Below are positions 49,148 to 57,193 of a stretch of DNA of 64,000 nucleotides, one piece after another. Origin of the DNA: UMGS1484 sp045593325 (GTDB lineage: Bacteria > Bacillota > Clostridia > Oscillospirales > Acutalibacteraceae). Below the pieces are notes generated by a model. That model was not told the DNA's origin, made no database searches, and worked only from the letters and a program-made list of their open reading frames with translations. Every line of letters begins with the position of its first letter. Positions within the stretch are counted from its first letter, which is position 1. The position numbers and the translations under genes were made by a program. The DNA is taken from assembly GCA_045593325.1 (NCBI GenBank), contig JAZNWL010000041.1, positions 24,678 to 88,677 on the forward strand, in the 5' to 3' direction.

Positions 49148-50413
49148 TTAGTCGATAAACGGCGTTTCTAACCAAAGATCCTGCTGTTTCAATTCACTGA
49201 TGGTGGCATTGTGCCCTGCTTCGTTATCGTTATAATAGAACTTACCGTTTTTGTCGGTTACGAAGAAATAGGCATCCACCTTTTTGCTGGGATACACCGC
49301 CGCCTTAATGGCTTGCTCGGTAACACTACCCATCGGTCCGGGGGGCAACCCTTCAATTTTATAGGTGTTATATGCCCCGTCGCCGTATGCATAATACATG
49401 GTGGGGTCAGACTGCAAGCGACGTTGACCCTCAGGCCAATCATTCAAGCGATTATAAAACACCGCGGATACTTTAGGCATATCTTTAAAATAACCGTCAG
49501 CTTCCATTTGAATAACCGATGCCATGGTCATGATTTCATGGGTAGAATAGCCTTTTGCCTGTGCATCCGCCAACATTTCATCGGTGAATTTTTCTTCTAA
49601 ATTGTCCAGCATTTTTTGAATAACCCGATGAGGGGAATCGTTGCGATAAAAATGATAGGTATCGGGGAACAAATATCCCTCCATACGATATTGCATTGCC
49701 TCATGTTGGGGAATGGCCGCCCACAAACGAGAGTCGAACTCCCCGTGAACCACCTCACGAATAAAGTCGGGAGCAGAGCAAATCTCTGCTTCGTCTAAAA
49801 TGGCGGCAATCTCGTCAATGGTAGCACAAGCAGGAATAACCACTTCTACATCCTCAGCCTTGACCGGTTGTGCCAATGAGTCTAAAATTTCGTTATAACT
49901 CATGTCGGTTTCAAAATCGTGGGCGCCGTAATTGATATTACCACCCTTATGGCTGAGTTTTAAATAACCCAGAAAAATATACCGATTCAGCAAGATCCCT
50001 TCATTTTCCAACTGCAAAGCAACGTCGGCAGCCGATGCCCCTTGCTGAATAATAATTTGTTTAGAAATTTTATTGCCGCCGTTAAACACATCTTTCGCCA
50101 AGCCGCTGTAATCGCTTAAAGCAAACAAGCCGAAAAAGGCAAGGGCGCAAGAAACCGTTACAATGCAAAACAGCCACAAAAAAGTGGACAAAAAGCGTTG
50201 CAGACCGGTTTTCTTTTTTCTTTTTTTCTTTTTCTTAGTTTTTTTCTTTTCGGGCTCTTTGGGCTGATCTGACAACGGTTCAGCCGATTCTTCAGGTTGC
50301 CGGTCAGCAGAAACGGCGGCTTCTACCGTCTTTTGACTGATTTGATTGAGGATCGCATCCAAATCAAATTCGCCCGAAGTTTGGTTGGCGGTTTGCGGTT
50401 TATTCTCATCCAT
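49148..50413 (-). CDS. mltG: Endolytic murein transglycosylase MltG
   Basis: Cleaves nascent glycan strands and sets their length at the membrane. A cytoplasmic N-terminal region of about 70 residues ends in a lysine-rich block (KKKTKKKKKRKKK), one membrane span follows (about 80-101), then a LysM-like region and the YceG catalytic domain with MASVIQMEADGYFKD (catalytic Glu) and the conserved YNRL near LQSDPTMYYAYG and EGLPPGP. Length 421. It overlaps the preceding fthC gene by eight bases and ends a five-gene leftward operon. Confidence 0.93.
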   Translation of the reverse strand: MDENKPQTANQTSGEFDLDAILNQISQKTVEAAVSADRQPEESAEPLSDQPKEPEKKKTKKKKKRKKKTGLQRFLSTFLWLFCIVTVSCALAFFGLFALSDYSGLAKDVFNGGNKISKQIIIQQGASAADVALQLENEGILLNRYIFLGYLKLSHKGGNINYGAHDFETDMSYNEILDSLAQPVKAEDVEVVIPACATIDEIAAILDEAEICSAPDFIREVVHGEFDSRLWAAIPQHEAMQYRMEGYLFPDTYHFYRNDSPHRVIQKMLDNLEEKFTDEMLADAQAKGYSTHEIMTMASVIQMEADGYFKDMPKVSAVFYNRLNDWPEGQRRLQSDPTMYYAYGDGAYNTYKIEGLPPGPMGSVTEQAIKAAVYPSKKVDAYFFVTDKNGKFYYNDNEAGHNATISELKQQDLWLETPFID

Positions 50414-51038
50414 TGCCTTGTTGCTCCCATCTGTTTTTGAATTTCATGCGGGTAGAAGGTTCTTCGATTCGTTTGATATACCGTTCGGTGATCAGCAATT
50501 CTACCGGTCGGTCAAACCGGCCGTGAATCAAACTGCGACGCACGCAAGCGGCATAACAAATGCCCACGGTAATACCGTTATAGTTTGCCAAAAACCGATC
50601 GTAATAGCCTTTGCCGTAGCCCAAGCGATATCCATACTCGTCATAACAAAGAGCCGGAACGATACACAGACCGCCTGCATCGGGCGACACTATCCGTGCA
50701 GGATCGGGCGTTGGCTCATCCACCCCAAACGTGCCGGGAGATAATTCCTCCAACGACGTAATTTCATAGAATTCCATGTTGCGGGTATTGGGAACACATC
50801 GTGGCACCGCCACCCGTTTACCATCCGCCAGTGCACGTTCAATCAGGCGACGAGTGTCAACCTCGATCGGGGTCGACACGTAAGTCAGCACCAATTGCGC
50901 ATTAGCATATTGATTCAATCGGGTAACGCGGGATAAAACGTCCTCGTCCAACCGCATTTTATCTTGCGGCAACAGTTTGACACGATAGTCACGATACCGT
51001 TGTCGCAGATTGGCTTTATATTCTCGAATATCTTTCAT
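50406..51038 (-). CDS. 5-formyltetrahydrofolate cyclo-ligase
   Basis: Converts 5-formyl-THF to 5,10-methenyl-THF using ATP. The 210-residue protein has the N-terminal basic helix ANLRQRYRDYR, VAVPRC near 100, FGVDEPTP, and the signature GYRLGYGKGYYDRFL near 150-164. Start 51038 is set by AAGGGGAA and overlaps the stop of the DJ-1 family gene by four bases (ATGA). The upstream in-frame codons to 51128 lie within that gene. Confidence 0.93.
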   Translation of the reverse strand: MKDIREYKANLRQRYRDYRVKLLPQDKMRLDEDVLSRVTRLNQYANAQLVLTYVSTPIEVDTRRLIERALADGKRVAVPRCVPNTRNMEFYEITSLEELSPGTFGVDEPTPDPARIVSPDAGGLCIVPALCYDEYGYRLGYGKGYYDRFLANYNGITVGICYAACVRRSLIHGRFDRPVELLITERYIKRIEEPSTRMKFKNRWEQQGNG

Positions 51039-51577
51039 AATTCCCCTTGCATAGCTAAAACCAGATCGTCGGCTTCTGCCACATCCTTTATCCGTGCTAC
51101 AATGGCCTTCCCGAAAGCAAGCGCACATCCCGCTCCTTTTGCGGTAATGATATTGCCGTGACTGACCACGGCCGTTTGTTCTATTACAGCACCCGCACAG
51201 TCTTGTTCAAAACCGGGGAAACAAGTAGCGTGCTTACCTTTCAATAGCCCCTTATGTCCCAAAATCGACGGAGCGGCACAAATTGCAGCCACAAGCAAAT
51301 CGTTTTTCATACAATGATCGATCGCCTTTTGTACCAAAGGAGAAGCCTCTAAATTTTTGGTGCCCGGCATACCACCGGGAAGAATGATGCCGTCCATTGC
51401 CCGAAAATCCACTTGATCTTCCGTTCGGTCGGCGATAACGCCAACACCGTGAGCACCTTGCACCGTTTTGCTTCCCACGCCAACCGTTTCAACCGAAACA
51501 TCCGCACGGCGAAGCATATCCAACGGAGTCAACGCTTCAATTTCTTCAAATCCTTCCGCCAAAAACAAATAAATCAT
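51035..51577 (-). CDS. DJ-1/PfpI family protein (ThiJ-like)
   Basis: A 180-residue protein of the DJ-1/ThiJ class: MIYLFLAEGFEEIEALTPLDMLRRA at the start with the conserved Glu, GIILPGGMPGTKNL, and the nucleophile elbow VAAICAAPSILG with Cys around 100, followed by FPGFE. Members include deglycase-like or chaperone proteins; 4-methyl-5(beta-hydroxyethyl)-thiazole monophosphate biosynthesis is an old annotation. Start codon immediately abuts the tmk stop (51577/51578). Confidence 0.88.
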   Translation of the reverse strand: MIYLFLAEGFEEIEALTPLDMLRRADVSVETVGVGSKTVQGAHGVGVIADRTEDQVDFRAMDGIILPGGMPGTKNLEASPLVQKAIDHCMKNDLLVAAICAAPSILGHKGLLKGKHATCFPGFEQDCAGAVIEQTAVVSHGNIITAKGAGCALAFGKAIVARIKDVAEADDLVLAMQGEL

Positions 51578-52258
51578 TTAAAGATACTCCTTCACCAAGT
51601 CATATACCCTTTCACCGATGGTATCGATCGGCAAAGGTTGTTGCGTTTGATAATCGGCACAGTGCACGGTTTTCCAACCTTCGTTTCCGCAGGCATAGGT
51701 CGCGGCACGGGTACAGCGTTGCAAATAGTCCACATCTTTTTCGTGGATATCTTTTTTGGATTCATCCCCCTGATAACGACCGGTCATCAGTTTTTGTGAG
51801 ACCAAGGCAGGCATTTCTAAGTATACCACCACGTCGGGAGAAGGAATACCGAATTTCTCATATTCCAGATCGTGCAACCAAGCCGAAAAAGCGTCCCATT
51901 CCTCATAGGGCAATTTGGTCATCTGATGTACCAAGTTGGAAGTCACGTAACGGTTGGCAACCAAAATTCCCCCTTCTTGATAGAATTTGCCCCACTCTTT
52001 TTTATAGGAAGCGTAGCGATCTACCGCATAAAAGGTAGAGGCGGCATAACAATTCACATCATCGGGTTTTTGACCGAATTCGCCTTTTAAGTACATTTCT
52101 ACCAAGGTGCAAGAAGGTTGACCGTAACAAGGAAAGGTCAGTTCTTTAACCGCATGCCCTTCTTGTTGCAACCGTTTTGTAAGCAAGGCGGATTGGGTGG
52201 CTTTGCCACTTCCGTCGGTGCCTTCAATCACAATCAATTTTCCTTTTGCCATCATCAT
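51578..52258 (-). CDS. tmk: Thymidylate kinase
   Basis: Phosphorylates dTMP to dTDP. P-loop IEGTDGSGKATQ near 10-21, the DR-like motif YAVDRYASYK and the R-Y-V-T-S-N block NRYVTSNLVHQ; VYLEMP is the conserved strand before the lid. At 226 residues it is slightly longer than usual, and the Gly-Lys-Ala of the P-loop replaces the usual Gly-Lys-Ser/Thr, an oddity seen in this Clostridial subgroup as far as I recall. Three consecutive ATGs make the exact start uncertain; it overlaps the isomerase stop. Confidence 0.9.
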   Translation of the reverse strand: MMMAKGKLIVIEGTDGSGKATQSALLTKRLQQEGHAVKELTFPCYGQPSCTLVEMYLKGEFGQKPDDVNCYAASTFYAVDRYASYKKEWGKFYQEGGILVANRYVTSNLVHQMTKLPYEEWDAFSAWLHDLEYEKFGIPSPDVVVYLEMPALVSQKLMTGRYQGDESKKDIHEKDVDYLQRCTRAATYACGNEGWKTVHCADYQTQQPLPIDTIGERVYDLVKEYL

Positions 52259-53085
52259 TCACCGCCATTGCAGGATTTGAAATAAGCCAATTCCTTGGCA
52301 ACAATCGTTTCCATTGCTTCGTCGCTTTCGGCTTCATAGAAAGGCATAGCGATCACAGGACCGTGAAAGGAAGCCTCGTTCAACCAAGTAAACACATCTT
52401 TATAATTGATCATACCCTCATAAGCAGGCAACCACCGTTGATACCAGCCTTTGTTGTGATCGTTGGGGTCGCCGCTACGGAAATAACCCACGTCTTTAGC
52501 GCCCAACGCCGCAAGATATTCACCAAGCAGACCGATCTGATACCAATACAGTTCAAAGCCTTCTTGGCACACGTTGTTACCGGGATCCATTTTGATACCG
52601 ATATATTTAGGATTGAAATCCTTCACGCATTCGTAAGCGGCGGTGGCATTATGGGGATAAAAATAACCGTGCAATTGTATCACGCATTGAAGCCCCGCCA
52701 AGCGACCTGCTTCGGCGGCATTTTCAGCCATGCGGGTAAACCGTTCTTTGTAGGCCCGCACGTCTTCTCCTTTTTGCTTACCCATGTATTGCATTCGCAC
52801 TTGTTCCACCCCGTTGGCGGCAAAGCATTTTAAAAGATCCAGCGGTTCCTTTTGGGTCAACAAGGTCTCCATATTCAGGTCGGCACTGCCGTATTTGACC
52901 GAAAGTCCACGAGTTTGTGCCGCCTTGACAAAAGCAGGCAGATCGTTTTTGGCATCGGTACGGGAAATCCAGTACCCGTCACGAATCAAAGCGGTAGGGC
53001 CGTCAAACCCCATTTTTGCTGTAGAATCCATCAGCTGTTCCATAGAATAATGCTGAAAGTTTTTCGGGAACAAATAATACTTCAT
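52255..53085 (-). CDS. Sugar phosphate isomerase/epimerase family TIM-barrel protein
   Basis: A 276-residue TIM-barrel protein of the xylose-isomerase-like (AP endonuclease 2) superfamily. Seen: MKYYLFPKNFQHYSMEQLMD start, GFDGPTAL, metal-ligand style residues in LQCVIQLHGYF (His) and IGIKMDPGN (Asp), and the C-terminal GPVIAMPFYE (Glu). Start 53085 follows AAGGCGG and matches the family N-terminus; the frame continues upstream without a good site. Substrate unknown. It is the first gene of the leftward operon and is divergent from the catabolic-looking operon at 53216, with which it may share a pathway. Confidence 0.82.
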   Translation of the reverse strand: MKYYLFPKNFQHYSMEQLMDSTAKMGFDGPTALIRDGYWISRTDAKNDLPAFVKAAQTRGLSVKYGSADLNMETLLTQKEPLDLLKCFAANGVEQVRMQYMGKQKGEDVRAYKERFTRMAENAAEAGRLAGLQCVIQLHGYFYPHNATAAYECVKDFNPKYIGIKMDPGNNVCQEGFELYWYQIGLLGEYLAALGAKDVGYFRSGDPNDHNKGWYQRWLPAYEGMINYKDVFTWLNEASFHGPVIAMPFYEAESDEAMETIVAKELAYFKSCNGGE

Positions 53086-53128
53086 ATCAAGAACCGCCTT
53101 TTTTACCATTCTCTCTGCCCTTTTTCCC

Positions 53129-53157
53129 TTGCATATTGAAGCGAGGGCACTTATAAT
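53129..53157 (+). promoter_or_regulatory. Rightward promoter of the 53.2-59.1 kb operon
   Basis: TTGCAT (53129-53134), 17-base spacer, perfect TATAAT (53152-53157). Overlaps the leftward promoter in opposite orientation. Confidence 0.65.
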
Positions 53158-53160
53158 GGT

Positions 53161-53189
53161 ATTGTACAATTTTATGCGAGAAATGTCAA
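53161..53189 (-). promoter_or_regulatory. Leftward promoter of the isomerase-tmk-fthC-mltG operon
   Basis: Minus strand TTGACA (53184-53189), 17-base spacer, TACAAT (53161-53166). Its transcription start would fall on the -10 of the rightward promoter. Confidence 0.65.
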
Positions 53190-53215
53190 CTATTGATTGC
53201 GGAGGAACTATTACA

Positions 53216-55030
53216 ATGAACCCAACTGAAATCACCGCATATTTGCAAAAAAGCAAAAACCGCAAACCTGCAACTCCCACGGGAATCACCAAAAATTATT
53301 ATCTGGACGTAATCGAAAAAGCCGTCAACTGCTATTCCGACGAGCGGCTGCAACAATGGCTGGAAGAAAACCAAAAGACCGGTATTCAGGAACACGGATT
53401 TCTTCGGGTGGTGGCTCTGCTGGGGGTTATGATCGCCAAAGGGCGGATGCTTCACCGAAAGGAACTGTTTTTGCAAATGATGACCTTTTGCTGTGACACC
53501 ATGGCCCAAGGCAAGGGCGGCAACGACTTTGGGGTAAAAGAGATCCTTTACACCATGCGGGAAGTGAAAGACTGTGTTCCGAGCCGGTTGTATGATCGGT
53601 GGATCGACGGAATGAAAGCGATCAATCCGCTCAAGAATTATGCTTGCCTTGCCAAAGACGAGATTCACTGTCCCGGCAACTGGGCGGTATTCAATATGGC
53701 AGGAGAAGCCGTTCGGGCCAACATGGGTTTGTGTAACACCGATGAATATTTTAACCGACAGATTCCCTCCCAACTGACCCGATTTGACCAAAACGGATGT
53801 TATCGAGATCCTCACGAGCCGATCTTATACGACGTGATCACCCGAAACCAATTCAGTGTGATGCTGTTTGAAGGCTACAACGGTGCTTATGCACAGCAAA
53901 TTGACCAATTATTAAAACAAGGGGAACTTTTTTCTTTGATGACCCAAAGCGCCTGTTTTGAACTTCCCTTTGGCGGACGAAGCAACCAGATGCTGTTTAA
54001 CGAATTTGCGCTGGCCACCTGCTTTGAATATGCCGCCCGTCGGTATAAAGCCCAAGGCAATCAAAGCCTTGCAGGAATGTTCAAACGAGCCGCCCGGTTG
54101 GCCGCGTTGGCGGTTGATCGTTGGATGACCTGCTCCCCTGCCAAGCACGTGAAAAACAATTTTCCCTGGAACAGCATTTTCGGCAGCGAAGGGTACGGTT
54201 ATTACGACAAATATATGATCACCGTAGGTTCCAACGCCTATATGGCTTACCTGTTTGCCGACGATGAGATTGAAGAAGAAATCTGTCCGGCAGAAATCGG
54301 CGGATACACCCTGTCTTCCTCGGAGTATTTCCACAAATTCTTTGCCGCAGCCGGCGGATATTCTCTGGAGTTTGATACCAAAGGGGATCGGCAGTATGAG
54401 TCTACCGGTCTGGGACGAATCCACAAAACCGGTACTCCCAGCGAATTGCTTTCTTCTCTTTCTTTCTCCCCTGCTCCCGGATTTTGCATTACCGACGATT
54501 GCTTTACCAGTTACGAAGAATTACAGCTCAACTGGGAGAACGTTCCCAAACGCACAAACCCGTCTGCTTTTTCCCTGTGTTCGGCAGTAGTTTCCCCTGA
54601 CGGTCAACGGGTAGGAATCTGTGATATTCCCACCGATCAGCTGACCCATCAGGTAACGGTGGAAACCGAAAGCCCCGATGGGGTGGTTTTTGTTATGGAA
54701 TACCGTTCCGATCGTTTACCCTGCCCCGTACAGGAACGGTATACTTTAAGTGAAGACGGGGTGACAATTGCGGTTTCGGCTGATCTGCCTGCGGGATATT
54801 CTTTGCAATATCTGCTCCCGCAGATCATAACCGACGGAAAAGAGAGTGGGACGGTAACCCAAAACGAGCAGACCCTTACCCTTTCTTACCGCGGACATCA
54901 GGTGGTAACGGTGCACAACGGAACCGCCCGAGACACCGAAACAGACTATCGTAATCGGAACGGCATTTATCGAGGATATGAAATCACCGCCGAAAAGCAA
55001 CCTTTGACCCTACACGTTCAACTGTTATAA
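53216..55030 (+). CDS. Uncharacterised alpha-helical barrel-like protein, possible polysaccharide lyase or hydrolase
   Basis: A 604-residue cytoplasmic protein with no signal peptide. The N-terminal 390 residues are helical with repeated aromatic and histidine motifs (CPGNWAVFNMAGEAVRANMGL, NGCYRDPHEP, LFEGYNGAYAQQ, FNEFALATCFEYAARRY), recalling (alpha/alpha)6 toroids of heparinase or DUF2264 type; the C-terminal 200 residues are beta-rich. This two-domain plan is typical of polysaccharide lyases and unsaturated glycuronyl enzymes, but I cannot name a family. Start 53216 follows GGAGGAA. First gene of a four-gene operon with flavin and NAD-dependent redox enzymes, so a role in processing an oxidised sugar or uronide is an inference. 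Confidence 0.6.
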   Translation: MNPTEITAYLQKSKNRKPATPTGITKNYYLDVIEKAVNCYSDERLQQWLEENQKTGIQEHGFLRVVALLGVMIAKGRMLHRKELFLQMMTFCCDTMAQGKGGNDFGVKEILYTMREVKDCVPSRLYDRWIDGMKAINPLKNYACLAKDEIHCPGNWAVFNMAGEAVRANMGLCNTDEYFNRQIPSQLTRFDQNGCYRDPHEPILYDVITRNQFSVMLFEGYNGAYAQQIDQLLKQGELFSLMTQSACFELPFGGRSNQMLFNEFALATCFEYAARRYKAQGNQSLAGMFKRAARLAALAVDRWMTCSPAKHVKNNFPWNSIFGSEGYGYYDKYMITVGSNAYMAYLFADDEIEEEICPAEIGGYTLSSSEYFHKFFAAAGGYSLEFDTKGDRQYESTGLGRIHKTGTPSELLSSLSFSPAPGFCITDDCFTSYEELQLNWENVPKRTNPSAFSLCSAVVSPDGQRVGICDIPTDQLTHQVTVETESPDGVVFVMEYRSDRLPCPVQERYTLSEDGVTIAVSADLPAGYSLQYLLPQIITDGKESGTVTQNEQTLTLSYRGHQVVTVHNGTARDTETDYRNRNGIYRGYEITAEKQPLTLHVQLL

Positions 55031-55045
55031 GAAAGAGAGAATTTT

Positions 55046-56395
55046 ATGGAACACAAAGTTTTTGCCTACAAAACCTTAGACGATCTGACCGACAATTTAA
55101 AAGCCATTGGTCAGACCCTGCGCCCCGTGACCGATCTTTCGGTGCTCGCAAAGCCCATTTCCTTTGGCTCGATTCAAATGGACAACCGCATTGCTTTTCA
55201 AGCGATGGAAGGATGTGACGGAGAAGTATCGGGTGCTCCTTCGGAACTGACCCGCCGTCGGTACCGTCGGTTTGCCGCTTCGGGTGCCGCATTTCAGTAC
55301 ATAGAAGCCACGGCGGTGGTTCCCACAGGCAGAGCCAATCCGTTGCAACTGATGATCAACGAACAAACCGCTCCCGCTTTTGCCGAAATGGTCAAAGAAA
55401 TGCGGGCAGTCGCCAAAGAAAAGGGTGTGTGTGATCCCTTTATTGCCATTCAACTCACCCATTCGGGACGGTATTCCAAAGCCCCCGACCGTTCCCCTGC
55501 TCCCGTGGTGGCATGGCCCGATCCCGAACGGGACCCCAAGGGTGTTACGCCCCACGTGATTACCGATGAGGAATTGGATGCTTTGGAAAACGCTTACGTA
55601 GCCGCCGCAAAGTTAGCCAAGCAAGCGGGAGTAGACTGTGTGGACATTAAATGCTGTCACGGTTATTTGCTCAACGAGCTGTCCGGCGCACGGCTTCGCC
55701 CCGGTCAATACGGCGGCAGTTTTGAAAACCGCACCCGTCTGATCAACAACGTCACCCGCCGCATTCGGGAAGAAGTGGAGATTCCCATGATGGTGCGGTT
55801 GAATATTCACGACGAATATCCCTTCCCCTACGGCTTTGGGGTAGACGAGCAAGACTTCCGCAAGCCCGATTTGACCGAGCCCAAAAAATTAGTCGATATT
55901 CTCATCGGCAACGGAGTTTCCATCATTGACTGCACGGCAGGCAATCCTTACTACAACCCCCACGTCAACCGTCCCTTTGACACCGCAGGGTACGTCCCTC
56001 CCGTCAGTCAATTGGAGCAGTTGATGAAGCACCTGAACACGGTACGGGAAATGAAAGAACATAATCCCAATGCCGTTTATATTGCCAGCATGTTCACCTG
56101 GTTGCGGCAGTTTGCCCCCCACTTGGCCGCCGCCGCCATCAAGGACGGTTGGTTTGATATGGCAGGCTGGGGACGGCAAACGTTTGCTTATCCTGATTTT
56201 CCTCACGAACTGTTGGAAAACGGTCAAATGGATCCCAAAAAATGCTGTATGGCCTGCAGTAAATGCACCGATCTGATGCGCACCGGCAACGTGACCGGTT
56301 GTGTGTTGCGGGATAAATACTATACCGATCTATACCAATCCATTCCCGCAGAAAAGCGTCCCAAGCCAACCAAAGATCTGCGTGAAAAAGTGTAA
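55046..56395 (+). CDS. NADH:flavin oxidoreductase, old yellow enzyme family with Fe-S cysteines
   Basis: A 449-residue FMN-dependent oxidoreductase. The TIM barrel is recognisable: FGSIQMDNRIAFQAMEG (FMN phosphate region start), IQLTHSGRYSK with the conserved His, DIKCCHGYLLNELSGARLRPGQYGGSFENRTR (catalytic region), and CMACSKCTDL ... GCV near 413-431, cysteines that match the 4Fe-4S site of the 2,4-dienoyl-CoA reductase/trimethylamine dehydrogenase branch. The C-terminal pyridine-nucleotide domain of those enzymes is absent, so electrons probably come from a partner such as the FAD protein at 57194-59131. Starts 15 bases after the preceding gene. Confidence 0.87.
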   Translation: MEHKVFAYKTLDDLTDNLKAIGQTLRPVTDLSVLAKPISFGSIQMDNRIAFQAMEGCDGEVSGAPSELTRRRYRRFAASGAAFQYIEATAVVPTGRANPLQLMINEQTAPAFAEMVKEMRAVAKEKGVCDPFIAIQLTHSGRYSKAPDRSPAPVVAWPDPERDPKGVTPHVITDEELDALENAYVAAAKLAKQAGVDCVDIKCCHGYLLNELSGARLRPGQYGGSFENRTRLINNVTRRIREEVEIPMMVRLNIHDEYPFPYGFGVDEQDFRKPDLTEPKKLVDILIGNGVSIIDCTAGNPYYNPHVNRPFDTAGYVPPVSQLEQLMKHLNTVREMKEHNPNAVYIASMFTWLRQFAPHLAAAAIKDGWFDMAGWGRQTFAYPDFPHELLENGQMDPKKCCMACSKCTDLMRTGNVTGCVLRDKYYTDLYQSIPAEKRPKPTKDLREKV

Positions 56396-56413
56396 AACAA
56401 AGGAGACTGTAAC

Positions 56414-57181
56414 ATGAAAACTGCGATGATTACCGGCGCATCCCGAGGAATCGGGTTTGCCATTGCCAAACAATTATATAACGACGGTTGCAACATTGCC
56501 ATTTTGGATTTAGCAGACGAAGCGGTGGTAGAAGCCACCCTGAAAGAAAACGGTCTGGATGAAAGCCGCACCTTATACGTCAAAGGGGATCTGACCAAAG
56601 ATGAAAGCCGCAACGAACTGATTGTCAAAACGGTGGAAAAATTCGGCGCCATTGATATTCTGGTCAACAATGCAGGGGTTGCTCCCCGCGTGCGGGCGGA
56701 TCTGTTGGATATGTCCGAAGAAAGTTTTGATTTTGTGATGGGAGTGAACGTAAAAGGCAACCTTTTGCTCACCCAAGCAGTCGCCAAGCAAATGATTGCC
56801 CAACCCATGGGTAAAAAGCGAAAAGGCGTGATTGTGAACATCTCCTCTTGCTCGGCTTACACCTCTTCTACCAACCGTGGCGAATACTGTGTTTCCAAAG
56901 CAGGGGTTGCTATGCTCACCAAGCTGTTTGCCGACCGACTGGCAAGCGAAGCCATCAACGTATTTGAGGTGCGTCCCGGTATCATTGCCACCGATATGAC
57001 CTCTAAGGTTACCGAAAAATATGACAAACTCATTCACGAACAAGGCATTTTGCCCATTGCCCGTTGGGGCACCCCCGAAGACGTAGCAGGCGCGGTCAGC
57101 GCTTTGTGCGATGAACGGTTGTGCTATTGCACCGGCGATATCATGAATGCCGACGGCGGTTTCCACATTCAAAGACTGTAA
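56414..57181 (+). CDS. Short-chain dehydrogenase/reductase (FabG-like)
   Basis: A 255-residue NAD(P)-dependent SDR. Rossmann motif TGASRGIGFAIA at 7-18, NNAGVAPRVRADL near 88-100, catalytic Ser in ISSCSAYTSS and the YxxxK pair in EYCVSKAG, and a C-terminal substrate loop ending DGGFHIQRL. Annotated FabG-like, but its operon with redox and sugar-type enzymes suggests oxidation of a hydroxyl on a carbohydrate or polyol rather than fatty acid synthesis. AAAGGAG precedes the ATG. Confidence 0.9.
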   Translation: MKTAMITGASRGIGFAIAKQLYNDGCNIAILDLADEAVVEATLKENGLDESRTLYVKGDLTKDESRNELIVKTVEKFGAIDILVNNAGVAPRVRADLLDMSEESFDFVMGVNVKGNLLLTQAVAKQMIAQPMGKKRKGVIVNISSCSAYTSSTNRGEYCVSKAGVAMLTKLFADRLASEAINVFEVRPGIIATDMTSKVTEKYDKLIHEQGILPIARWGTPEDVAGAVSALCDERLCYCTGDIMNADGGFHIQRL

Positions 57182-57193
57182 GGAGTTCATAAT

